DNA of 64,000 nt from Gossypium raimondii (lineage: Eukaryota > Streptophyta > Magnoliopsida > Malvales > Malvaceae), in assembly GCF_025698545.1 (NCBI RefSeq), contig NC_068565.1, positions 496,001-560,000 of the forward strand, written 5' to 3'. The translations under genes and the position numbers were made by a program. The notes under the pieces are model-generated. The model saw only the letters and a program-made list of their open reading frames with translations. It ran no database searches and had not been told where the DNA came from. Below, in pieces: positions 39,367 to 49,656 of the stretch; position 1 is the first letter of the stretch; the number at the start of each line of letters is the position of its first letter.

Positions 39367-40962
39367 TTCTCGATTTAATTCGAGTTTTAAGGGGAGAAAT
39401 CACGAAATAATTAGAGAAATAAAGACTTCGACGTCAATGAAAAATGAAAATTTGAAGATAAAATTTGAATAGTAATGGCTTGTTTGTGAATTAATGGACG
39501 GACGAACATTTTTCGTCGTTCAAAAAAGGCATTGACGTTGGCATGGGCTTCCCGTTCGAGTCGGATATTCCGGTTTTCGGCTTCGGCTGCTGGCGAGCCG
39601 TAGCAGCGAATAGACTTAGTTAGGGGTGGTGGCGGGAGAGGATTAAATAAAATTACGAAAGAATAACACTTTGAGAAATCATATTTATAGTATTTTATAA
39701 TACTTGTATATTAATATGGGATAAAGTATAATTTAGTCCTCAAAATTTGATATTATTTTTAATCTTGGTCCATATTTCTTTTTGAAGGATTGGTCCATGA
39801 ATTTTTATTTGGTCCACATTCGTCCCGAAACTTGGCCGTTTTTTCAATTTGATTCTTGAACTTGGATTTCGTTAATTATTATAATATATTTTTAGGGATG
39901 ACATAATATAATTTGGAGTGCTATATCATCACACCTTAATTGAGTTTAAATTTAGGGACCAAGTTGAGAAAATGTACCAAATACACATACTAAAGGTTCC
40001 TTTTATCTTTATTTATAATTTATGAAGGGTCAATTACATGGAACATCTTAAAACCATGATTCAAAATTACAAAATCATCCTTTAACTTCAAAACACTTTT
40101 AATTGAGCTTCGAAGTATCATCATCTTATCCATCCGACTATTCCATTGCCTAACATGACGTTAAATGTCAATTTAGATTTGATTTGGAGTAAATTCAAAA
40201 TATGTAGATTAAATTTTTGAACTTTCCCAAACTATGATTCAAATTTCAAAATGATTCTTTAACTTCAAAATATTTTAATTGAGCTTTCGCAGTATCAACA
40301 TCTTATCAATCAAACCATTTCATAGCTCATTTTCAAAATATGTAATGGACTCAGAACACTCATTTTCCATCTATTATCATGTTACTCGGGCTCGGATGTG
40401 AGTTTCAAATACCAAACTCAATGCATCCACTTTTATCTAAATTTTTCTTTCTATATTCTCGTACATATAACTAGCTATGCATCGGAAACAAGCGGAAGTG
40501 CGAAACACAAACGTTTTAAAAAACTGATGAATTGGAGCATCCGGATCTAAGGTATATATTCATTGTGCCTATCTAAAGCATAAACAGATCACTAATAGCC
40601 AACCGGCTTGCATAATATCATAAACTTCGGATACACGGCAAATGATAGCTTAGAATGCAAGTTAGGTATAAAATTGCAGCGCGGATCTAATAATGAAGAG
40701 AAGAAAAAGAACAAAAGAATTCTATCTTAAATCTATGCAAAATCTTCTAACTGCAAAATCATCAATCAATTCTTTGCACTGTATTCTCTCCCAGCGTTTT
40801 TCGGCAACCGAGCACTGAGCAAGAAATTGCCGAATTTATTCACGGCCAAAAATAAGTATCATTGATTTTTTTTCCCTGTTCATTAGTAGAAATTGAACTC
40901 TCCATTAGGAAGTATTGTATGTTGGACTTTCGGCAGGTGAAGCTCTTGGTGTGGCCTGACAG
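39367..40962. other. Intergenic region: FUT promoter side and COR27/28-like 3' flank
   Basis: The first roughly 250 bases upstream of the FUT start are GC-richer and likely carry its promoter. Decayed repeats fill 39720-40450, including two tandem units around 40040-40140 and 40210-40300. The 40450-40962 part is the likely 3' UTR region of the minus-strand gene. No further gene seen. Confidence 0.5.
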
Positions 40963-43962
40963 CTATTTCTTTTTTATTCCTCTTTTTGCAGATGTATGGC
41001 TTAAGATTGAGTCATCTACCGAGTTTAATTTTCCTAGCGGCGAAACCTGAACAAGAGTTTCATGGATAATAAATTTGAGGTTCCTAGACATCTTCTCAAA
41101 CAGTTAAGCTTTTGTAAAAGGCAGAGACAGTTAAAATTTTTAACCTTACTTGACCGTTACTTGAAGCATCAAGCATCGGCATCATCTTCAAGCGTTTTGC
41201 CCCGGAAACACAGCTGGTTTTTTCTCTTAGCTTTTCATCCACAAAATTCTGATCTGAGACCTCTATAAAAGACCAAATACTTCAGTTAAACAAAAAAAAT
41301 ACAAGCACCATTCCAGATTAACTCGGAAGTAAATAATTTCTCTCGGGGCAAACAAAAGAAAATACAAAACAAGTGCCTCTTGATCTTAAGGAAACATGAC
41401 ACCACACATGGCATTTCTCCATTTCAAGTCTATTCGAAAGTGGGTTTTGGTGTGGTGGGATACCTTCCAAGTCCCCACCGTGCAGCACCACCAAGCCAAA
41501 TGGGCACTTCATCCAATCTCACATCGGTATTCCTCCACTGGTTGTTAAACCAATCACATAACCCAAAAGGCTCATTCAGATAAACGTTTATGTCAAAAGC
41601 ATACTAGGAGAGGAAAACAAGTTTGTTTACAAAGATCTCCACGAAAATGATGCATTTTCATGGAAAGAGCAATGCATTAAGTTAAAAAAGGTATGCACCA
41701 AATAGCATGGAATGGGGAAGCTCATAACAGAAACGCTTGAAGGCAATAAGAAGAGGAAAATATGCTAGCAGATTAAGCCTAGATGTACCAGTAGTGCAGG
41801 CACCCAAATTCGTATTACTTCTCGAGCAGATTCTGACATTGGGAACCGCAGTTTTTCTCGAAAAAGGAAATGTTGCTGAGCTGCTTTTGGCTGCAGATGT
41901 AGAATAATGTAATGGATTCGCCAGGATATCACTAGAATCAGCAGTGCTATCCAACAACGGGTCATTGCTCTTCAGGTAGCAGCCATCTTGGAGAACCGAA
42001 AACTGAAAAGACAACCAAGATAACTTATTGAAACAAGGCAATTAATTGAGTTAAAACCATAAGGTGAAGATGGCAAGCAGGTTAAGTCTCTGACTTGATG
42101 AGAGGAATAACTTACTTTGGCAGGCAGTTGTGGGGCTGGACATGGCTCCCACATTTCCTCCCGTGGATAACAGCCTCGCGATCTCATAGAATAATGCAAC
42201 TGCTCGGCAAATGATGTTTCTAAGAACTCAAGATACGAGTTGTGCTTCTCGTTGGTCCAAACCATAGTTTGACCCTGCTAAGTTGAAAATAAAAAATAAC
42301 AGAAAAGATTTAAGCTGCATACACGATGAAATGGGAGTTCTATGATAAATTAACCTCAGGAAAAAAAGTTAAACCATTTGCACGAGATGAACTAATAAAG
42401 AAATAAGAGTTTCCTCAATAAGAGGACATCCTTTAACTTACCATCCAATCCACAGTGATATCAAATAGCCGAAGGACCGTTCTGGTAGGTTTACCTTTTT
42501 GGATTTCTTGGATAGAATTTATCGGGACAAACAGAAGGAAAAGGTGCTCAACAAAACATAATCTATGATGGAAGAACTAGGTAGCGCATGAGGAAATTGC
42601 ATTACTAACCAAAGGAATCCAGGATTACAATCCTAGAATCTAAATGAGGAAATTGGAGAGGACCAGAGAATTAAAGCTGTTTATATACTGATAGCAAATG
42701 AAAAATAAACAAGACATTTATAAGGCTTTCCTAATCACATCCAGCAGAAAGCCATCTTAGGCACTAAATGAATGAAGTAAATGGGGGATATTCTACTTAA
42801 ATAGAGGGAATGAAGGGTGCTATGTTTTGAGGCTGTGATTGACAGAGAAACCCTGTTTTGAGCTTGCCTTTTCTGGCGATTTATTGAAATTATATCTCAT
42901 TTTTCATTAATATTGGAGACATTAAAAAAAAGTTCGTTCCTCGCAAATATATCAAGTATAAATCAGCGTATAAGAAATTAAAAAAAAAATTCTCTATGAT
43001 GGTCATCTTAAGAAAGCCATAGAGTTCATTTACTTGAAACTACAATATTTAGCAGTAACAATGCCCCCATTATACAATTGATTCAAACGACTAGTATTTA
43101 ATTGGTGCTAAATAAAGAAACTAGTCATGATTTTACAGTGAATCTTCCATCTCTCTATTCCAAATAAACTAAATCATTTAAACTCATTGAGCATTATAAA
43201 ACTGAGATTCTCCGTTCTCAAGTTAAGATCAATAGACGCACAAACAGAAAAAAAACTTATAAAATAAAATGATTTATAATCATCATTTTTTATCAACACA
43301 ACATCATCACTGCAAAATGAAAATGGAAAAGAAATAATTCATTAAGCGGTCTCTTTTCTCTCTGCGATTCCCTAATTTTACTGTGAATTTCCACTTCTCT
43401 ACTCCAAAAACTAAATCATATCAATTTATTAAGCATTATAAAACTGAGATTCTAATATACAGATCAAAATATGCACAAAGAGAAAACACACACACACACA
43501 CACATAAAACAAAATGATTCATTATAATCTTCATTCTTTTAACAACAAAACATCATCACAGCAAAATTTGAAAAGAAACAGCAACAGTAATAAAATCATT
43601 ATCATGCAATCCTAAAATCAACCTAGTCGTCTTAAATGAACCGATCTCCTTTTCTCTTTATCGTTCCCTAATAACTTGAAATCAGACCTCCATGATTCAA
43701 ACATCACTAAAAAAGTAAAGACTAAAACTTAACGGATAAAGAATAACGCATCAAGCTACAATTCAAAAATAAAAAAGGAAGTTAAATTAGAAAATAACTA
43801 AATTACCGGTGTGGCATTTGCAGTAGGATCTCGGAAGCTCTCAATGGTTACACCAGAGGAAGAAGAGTCCGAGTTCAACTGAGTGAACTCATTTAGACGA
43901 TCCAATAACGGATCCGAAGACGGAACCGGTACCGGAAAATTCCGCCGGAGATTATGTCCCAT
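40963..43962 (-). CDS. COR27/COR28-like cold-regulated, clock-linked protein, 5 exons
   Basis: Exons: 43807-43962, 42116-42274, 41789-42002, 41150-41262, 40963-41046; 726 nt, 241 residues (Arabidopsis COR27 is about 246, from memory). Family blocks are MVWTNEKHNSYLEFLETSFAE near 55-75, ending in QLHYSM, and EVSDQNFVDE near 178-187, a strongly conserved C-terminal motif created by the exon 3-exon 4 junction. The protein has no catalytic domain, is Ser-rich, and ends in basic KRGIKKK. In Arabidopsis COR27/COR28 are nuclear, night-phased regulators that link cold, light and flowering, repress clock genes, and are targeted by COP1 and controlled by CCA1 and HY5. Start ATG 43962 was chosen because the upstream in-frame codons contain no ATG. 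The upstream region carries an exact evening element and ACGTG boxes. Family assignment rests on remembered motifs, so orthology to 27 or 28 is open. Confidence 0.85.
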
Positions 43963-44148
43963 TGTTGACCTTTTTTTCTTGGCTTTCAAATCGGAAAAAT
44001 AGGAAAAACGTGAAGATTGTTTTGAAATTTATAAAGAGAAAAAAAAAATTAAAATCCTTAAATTTAGCAGAGAAAATAGAGAGGCGCTGTTGTTTATTGT
44101 TGTTTGTTTGAAGGGCCAGTAAAGAAGGTCCACAAGGTGACGCTTTTG

Positions 44149-44177
44149 CACGTGTCAAAATCAGGTAGGTGACACGT
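44149..44177 (-). promoter_or_regulatory. Paired G-box/ABRE motifs upstream of the COR27/28-like gene
   Basis: CACGTGTC at 44149-44156 and its inverted core GACACGT at 44171-44177 lie 187-215 bp upstream of the start codon. ACGTG cores bind bZIP (HY5, ABF) and bHLH (PIF) factors. Binding is inferred from sequence only. Confidence 0.55.
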
Positions 44178-44190
44178 CAACAGGTGCGAT

Positions 44191-44222
44191 AATATCTTGG
44201 GCCAGTGTCAACCAGATATTTT
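44191..44222 (-). promoter_or_regulatory. Evening element and a second EE-like site
   Basis: On the gene's own strand, 44214-44222 reads exactly AAAATATCT, the evening element bound by CCA1/LHY/RVE factors. On the other strand, 44191-44197 reads AATATCT, an evening-element core. They lie 230-260 bp upstream of the start codon. This agrees with the clock and cold control known for the Arabidopsis family. Confidence 0.7.
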
Positions 44223-45067
44223 TGTTTTCCCTCTTCCGGCATTGAAGCATTTAAGCTGTTCGCACGCTTTTAACGGTACACGTGAAAAATATATGTATAT
44301 TTAAAATATGGGTTAATTTCATTAAACATCCTCAAGATATGACCAATATTTTAAATTAGTCCTTCAGTTTTAAAGGGAGTATTAATATTGTATCAATTAT
44401 GTCTTTTTTACATTAGATTAATCGTGAATTTAGGTGCTAAATGCAATCTCAATCTGACATAGAAGATATTTAAAACATTTGGATTAAATTATAAATATGC
44501 TTGTATCTATTACATAAACTAGTGGGATCTGACGTACTAAAAACAAATTGTGCCAAAAATTAGAATGATACTCATTTTCCTTTGATATCATATATCTAAG
44601 TTTCATATGTTATTATTTCATATCCATATATGGCAAAATTGTATTTTAGTCCCTAAAAATAAAAAGTTTCTATTTTTTTTCAAAAGTGATGAAGTCGTAA
44701 ACTAATACAAGATAAAATTACACTTTAATCTCATAAAATTATAATTTAATTCCGACTCTCTAAACTTTTTTTTGAATTCTCTGATAAACTGCTTAATGTT
44801 ATTTAAGTAAGTCTTGAGCTTAATTTTTGTTGATGGAAAAAATAATTTTAAGAGAATTTTGCCTAATGTTTAAAGATCAACTTAACTCGAATTTATATTT
44901 GGTCGAAACGTAATGTAACCACCGGATGTTGGGAAGGTTTAGGAGCAAAGGATAAAAAATTAATTATGCGAAGTAAAAGTAACAAGTTTATGGCTAGGAA
45001 AGTAGTTTTCTTAAAAGAGAAAGAAAGTAATTATTAATCTTATCCATTTTATAACAAAATTCTCTTA

Positions 45068-45217
45068 GGGTGAGTTTGGATGGGCGGTGCGTTTACCTGC
45101 GGTTAGTGTAAAAACAGCGGTGGCGGTGAGATTAGATACTGTAGCGATACTGTAGCGTGAGACAAAAAGTAACCTAAACGCACCGCACCACACTCAATCG
45201 CTCATCCAAACCCACCC
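45068..45217. mobile_element. Tourist-like (PIF/Harbinger) MITE, copy 1
   Basis: A 150-bp element has ends GGGTGAGTTTGGATG and CATCCAAACCCACCC, flanked by the 3-bp repeat TTA (45065-45067 and 45218-45220). The TTA duplication and G/C-starting inverted repeats are typical of PIF/Harbinger. A near-identical copy is at 60040-60189. Confidence 0.88.
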
Positions 45218-45578
45218 TTACTCTGTCATTTTCATCCTCCTCGAGTTTTATATCACATGCCAATATTAAAGATGTAAATGAGTGATTTATGCTACTTAAG
45301 TTTAAAAAAAAAACAATCTCAAATTTAATCGATCATTGTTAAGTTCGGTTAAAACTCGAGTTTCAATAATTTCAATTCAGTCTCAAATGTAAATAGTAGA
45401 ACTTGAAGTTAAATAAGAGAATCATCAAGATTTCTAAAATCGGACTGGTAATAGTCAAACCATGGATTCTTCAGTCAAACTAGTTGAACTGATATGTCCA
45501 ATTCTATTAAATAAATTATTAAAAAATAAAAATATATAGCTAATTTGAATTAATTTTTATGCCAGAGTAACATCATTG

Positions 45579-45651
45579 GCGCTCGTGGCCTAATGGATAA
45601 GGCGCCTGACTTCTAATCAGGCGATTGTGGGTTCGAGTCCCACCGGGCGTG
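45579..45651 (+). tRNA. tRNA-Arg (anticodon UCU)
   Basis: The 73 bases fold as a full cloverleaf. The acceptor stem GCGCTCG pairs with CGGGCGT (two G-U pairs), and the D arm GCCTAATGGATAAGGC contains the A box. The anticodon arm CCTGA-CTTCTAA-TCAGG has UCU at the anticodon, and the T arm is GTGGG-TTCGAGT-CCCAC with the B box GGTTCGAGTCC. There is no intron and no encoded CCA. A T-run 13 bases further on can stop RNA polymerase III. Confidence 0.96.
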
Positions 45652-47515
45652 TGTAAGTTTTTAATTTTTTTTATCTAGTATTATTGGGCAGAAGTCTGGG
45701 CTCATTGTATTAATGACCAAAGTGAGCCTATTACGGCCCATTGGCTGCAGCAAACTAACGGGCCCAGTCAAAGGCCCAACCTTTGGTCCTTAATCCTCTT
45801 TTCTCGACTTTTTATATTTATTTTGAAAGGGATAAAGTAAGATTTAGTCCTTGAGCTTAATAACTTTTCTCATTTTGGTCTCTGAACATTTTTTGTCCAT
45901 ATTAGTCCTAGAACTTTACATCTTTTCCCAATTTAGTCCATCTTGGTTCTGGAACTTGGCAACTTTCTAAATTTGGTCCCTGAACTTGGAGTAATATGAA
46001 CAAAAACAATTACTAAGCTCAAGGACCAAACTAAGAAATGGTGTTAATTTTTAGGACTAATATGAACAAAAAAATTTTGGAGACCAAAATGGGAAAGACT
46101 AACTCTTGCTTTCACCCTTTAAAAATAAATAAACGTGGAGAAAAAAACAAAGGACAACGTAATCAAAGGATTAATGACCAAATGTGATGACGTCGCTCAT
46201 AGATAATATCATGTCATCACTTGAAAACTTATAAAAAATTATAATTCTTTTATTTTTTGTATTTTTTAAAAATTTTATATAAATTTTAAATTTTTTTCAA
46301 GTGATGATGGGACACTCCACGTCATCACACCTTAAATGAATTTAAAGTCATAGACCAAATGGAGAATAGTTATCAAAATTTAAGATTATTGTGGACAAAA
46401 AAAAAATTCAAAGACCAAAATGAAAAATAATTGTAAAGTTCGAGGACAAAACATTCATCCTTTTTAATAAAGGAATAAACGTTATTGGATAATCAATCAC
46501 GAGATGAGTTGTAATTAAATACTAGGAATAATACCCGCCATGTGGGGTTTGATTTTAATAAATAATATATATTAATATTAGTTATTGATGTATTTATTCA
46601 ATAATGAATTATTTTGTTTTGATCCTATAATATATTTTATATATAATTGAAATTTCAATTAAATTTTCAAATAAATATGTTTTATTTTTATTATCGGACT
46701 TAATATTAAAAATTAATCAAAATTAAAAATATTTAATATTTAAATATTTTAAATATTTGTAGAATTTAAGGAAAACAATTAATTTAATCAAAACTTTATC
46801 TAACCTCAACTTTTAAGATATGTACATTTCGAAGGTTAGTTTTCAAATACGGTAATCAATGGGCAGATAACCACACCACACATACATCATGTCCAAAGAG
46901 AACTTTCCGAATAAATACCTTCCACTTGCTCCCTTAAAAGGTTAGTTTTATATGTATTTCACTGCTAATGAGAATGACAATTTTATAGCCATAAATGTTA
47001 ATATCATCCTATCCCAGTAATGGAGGATTTTACTTGTAAAATTGCCCAAGAGCCGAACAAATTGCTCGACTTAAGCTGAATTTGAACAATAATTTTTACA
47101 TCCCTTCATTGTAAATACTCTTCAAAGATATAAACAGTAAAATTATATTTCATTCTCATAAACGAGGATCAATCCACCAATAATATGATCAAGCGACACA
47201 AAAAGTACTTGCACTTTTCAATGATGTTTGAAAAAGACAGGGCACCATTTCATTAAATGGTATCGAATGACGGATTGAATGAACGATTTTTATTTTTATG
47301 ATTTTTTAATCCAAACGGTCGACAACTTCAACAAGAATATTAGAAATCAACAATAATTTAAGGCCAATTTCAAAAGATTCAAGCAATGAATTTAAATAAA
47401 CATAAAAAACAAAAATTCAAAATTCTGAAACTCAGTAACATCTTAAAATCATAGATATTTATGAGAAAAAAAACGAAAATCCAGTTTATTTGGCCAAACA
47501 AACCCTGAAATTTCA
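45652..47515. other. Intergenic DNA with decayed repeats
   Basis: From about 45835 to 46465 a decayed inverted element has 'agtccttgagctt' facing 'aagttcgaggac', with inner arms of the same kind and 'gatgacgtcg'/'tgatgatggg' words. The rest is AT-rich. No gene seen; the final 100 bases should contain the 3' UTR of the ribosomal protein gene. Confidence 0.5.
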
Positions 47516-47953
47516 TCAACGGTAACTCTTCTGGAACCTTGCCCTAGCACCTCTTCCACCGAATTTCTTCGGCTCACACCTCCTTGGATCAGCCACCAGC
47601 AAAGTCCGGTCGTACGTCACCAAAACATCCTTAATATCCTTCTTGCTTTGCTCGTCGACATACTTTTGGTAGAAGGCAACGAGGGCTTTCGCTATGCTTT
47701 GACGGATAGCGTAGATCTGAGAAGTGTGACCTCCGCCTTTGACTCGGATTCTCATGTCGACGCCGGCGAAACGGTGGCGGCCTAAGAGAAGGATCGGTTC
47801 GACAGCTTTGAATCGGAGGATCTCCGGCTCCACGAGCTCGATGGGACAGCCATTGATCTTGATCAAACCACGGCCTCTCTTGCAGTGTGTTACAGCTACC
47901 GCCGTCTTTTTACGGCCGAAACACTGTACGGACTCGACTGCTTTTTCCGCCAT
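47516..47953 (-). CDS. RPS16: 40S ribosomal protein S16 (uS9)
   Basis: A single uninterrupted 145-residue frame covers the whole protein. It begins [20 protein letters not shown] and carries the uS9 core ([34 protein letters not shown] in two adjoining segments). It ends [15 protein letters not shown], the conserved basic tail that reaches the tRNA decoding region of the small subunit. Length is the usual plant length. The start is the only ATG with full N-terminal similarity. A TATA-type box is just upstream. It has no intron in the coding part. Nothing suggests a processed pseudogene: no poly(A) tract or flanking duplication was noticed, and the frame is perfect. Confidence 0.97.
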   Translation of the reverse strand: MAEKAVESVQCFGRKKTAVAVTHCKRGRGLIKINGCPIELVEPEILRFKAVEPILLLGRHRFAGVDMRIRVKGGGHTSQIYAIRQSIAKALVAFYQKYVDEQSKKDIKDVLVTYDRTLLVADPRRCEPKKFGGRGARARFQKSYR

Positions 47954-47998
47954 TGTTCTTTTTTCATTAGGGTATTCAAAAAATGAAGGCTGAGAGAT

Positions 47999-48006
47999 TT
48001 ATATAG
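47999..48006 (-). promoter_or_regulatory. Candidate TATA box of the RPS16 gene
   Basis: CTATATAA on the minus strand lies about 46 bp upstream of the start codon, which implies a short 5' leader, as is common for ribosomal protein genes. Confidence 0.5.
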
Positions 48007-48071
48007 GGTGGCTATGGCTTAGGTTTGTTCTTTTGTAAGGGTTAAATTGTCATATCATTGTATTTTCTTTA

Positions 48072-48602
48072 GGTTATATTGTGTTATTAGTCCTTGTACT
48101 TCACGAAAGTTGTAGATTTGGTCCCTATACTTTAATTTGATCAGTTTTAGTCTCTATATTTTCAATTTTCAAATTTTATTCTTCACTAAATTATAATTTT
48201 AAGTTCTATTATTTTCAAAATCCAATAGAACAAACATATTATCATATGCTTAATACTATATTAGCTTGATACACTAAAACACTAATTAATGGAATAACAA
48301 GCATTATTTGTATCAAGATTGAAATTTTAAAAATGAAAGTATAGGAACTTAAAATGATCCAATTGGAGAATATTGACTAAATCTATAACTTACGCGTAGT
48401 ATCTACGATTGGTAATTGAATTTAGCCAACAAATTTAACTATTATTGTTTGGTCCATGACTAAATTTTGAAAATTCATAAAGTATAATGACTAAAAGCGT
48501 ACTAATTTGAAAAGTACATGGGATAGAATTTATCAAATTAAAGTATAGAGACTAAATCCACAACTTTCACAATGTACGAGGGATCTATGTCATATTTTAA
48601 CC
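48072..48602. mobile_element. MITE-like inverted-repeat element (family E)
   Basis: The left end GGTTATATTGTGTTATTAGT and the right end CTATGTCATATTTTAACC are imperfect inverted repeats. The arms continue to pair inward ('gttgtagatttggtccctatac' type against 'gtatagagactaaatccacaac'). A shorter relative is at about 50485-50695 in NAC intron 2-3 territory. It has no coding capacity. Confidence 0.65.
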
Positions 48603-49299
48603 ATCCTTTAGTCTAAATAACACGAGTAAGAAATGGTCTATTATAAAATTAACACCCAAAATATACCTCTTTTTCATTTAAATACCTACATTTTATTCTA
48701 TTTCATCTCATTTTACCTAAAATTTTTATGATAGATTATTTTAATTTTGAAAATCGAAATAAAATATCAAACGTAACTGAAGTTAAATCCATTGAAACCT
48801 GAAATTGTTTAAACTTAAAATTAACATATAATAAATAAAATTTAAATTTACCAAACTCAAATCGACTACGAGTTATTTTTTTTTTTACTTTTGTAAAATA
48901 TTCAAATATAATATAAATACACGAATTGAAATATTTACTCTTAAGACCTTAAACTTGATTATGATACAAAGATATTATATATATATATGTATATATATAT
49001 GAATATACTAACGGTGAATTCTTGGTTAAGAAATCATCATAATGTAGTGATCTTAAATCTCATTGAGCTTAATGAATCTGTGAAAAATAATCATGCAAAT
49101 GGTGGTATCGAAATTCCGAAACACTCAAAAAAGGTACAGAATTGGAATTGGCTCGTATCTGACTAATGATGTGGCTTATTCGGACTCAGTAAAGAGGACA
49201 CTACGATGGTGTTTAAGGAGACGAATCGGTAAACTATGTAGCATGCATTTGGAACTCCAGAGACGAGGTCGGTTGATCAGCCGCACCATCGGCTTGTTA

Positions 49300-49656
49300 C
49301 TGTTGAGAAGCAACCTGCAACATTGGGTCTTAGAGCTTCGACAAGTGGATAGTGATTCTCCCCCTGTAAATTGGCCTGATGTAACCTTTTCGGTTAATCG
49401 GAATAAAGAAGTAAAACAGAAGGACGCATATCGTTCTTTGTTGATCCGGAGTAGCATTTGCAAGAGAAGAGACTAAGGCTCATATAGGAATCGGCTGAGA
49501 ATGTTACGCATCGCGCATTGACAAATCGTATGAAACGAAAAGCACGACACCGACAATATTAAGCATTATAACTCATCCTCGAGGTAACATAATGATTTTT
49601 CCTCGATTTCCACCCCTTCGAGAACCTCTTTGAGCTTCACCCCTACCTCTAGACAT
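49300..49656 (-). pseudogene. Broken poly(A)-binding protein C-terminal fragment, copy 1
   Basis: Read on the minus strand in shifting frames, this segment shows the end of a plant cytoplasmic PABP in the right order. QRGSRRGG and MLPRG come first (the linker motif before RVYRYPPG). Then come a decayed SYDLSMRDA (normally PYDMGGMPMRDA), SQPIPI, SLANATPDQQRT, and ENHYPLVEALRPNVA, the start of the MLLE domain. Stops and frame breaks separate the pieces, and the RRM part is absent. Its first about 80 bases are read in frame as the last residues of the NAC gene. A second, shorter copy lies at 53265-53410. Confidence 0.85.

Larger units (their letters stand above)
43963..45578. other. Upstream region of COR27/28-like gene and intergenic DNA
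   Basis: The proximal 300 bp hold regulatory motifs listed separately. Beyond 44290 the DNA is AT-rich with transposon relics, plus a Tourist-like MITE at 45068-45217. No gene seen. Confidence 0.5.
47954..49299. other. Intergenic DNA with a long inverted-repeat element
   Basis: Apart from the RPS16 promoter and the element at 48072-48602, I see only AT-rich sequence. 49090-49299 is GC-richer and may be the far, unrecognisable part of the PABP remnant that starts at 49300. Confidence 0.5.

Noticed and set aside
41682-41788. Read-through end of COR27/28-like exon 3 as a hydrophobic C-terminus
   Set aside because: Splicing at the GTACATC donor to 41262 restores the conserved EVSDQNFVDE motif and a normal length, so the unspliced end is more likely intron.
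45068-45217. Possible non-coding RNA gene because of strong self-complementarity
   Set aside because: The TTA flanks and a second copy at 60040 show it is a Tourist-like MITE.
47739-47993. Plus-strand frame opposite RPS16
   Set aside because: Antisense shadow of a highly biased ribosomal protein coding region.
49093-49476. 127-codon plus-strand frame downstream of the NAC gene
   Set aside because: The PABP-like similarity of this segment is on the minus strand; the plus-strand frame has no similarity I can recognise.
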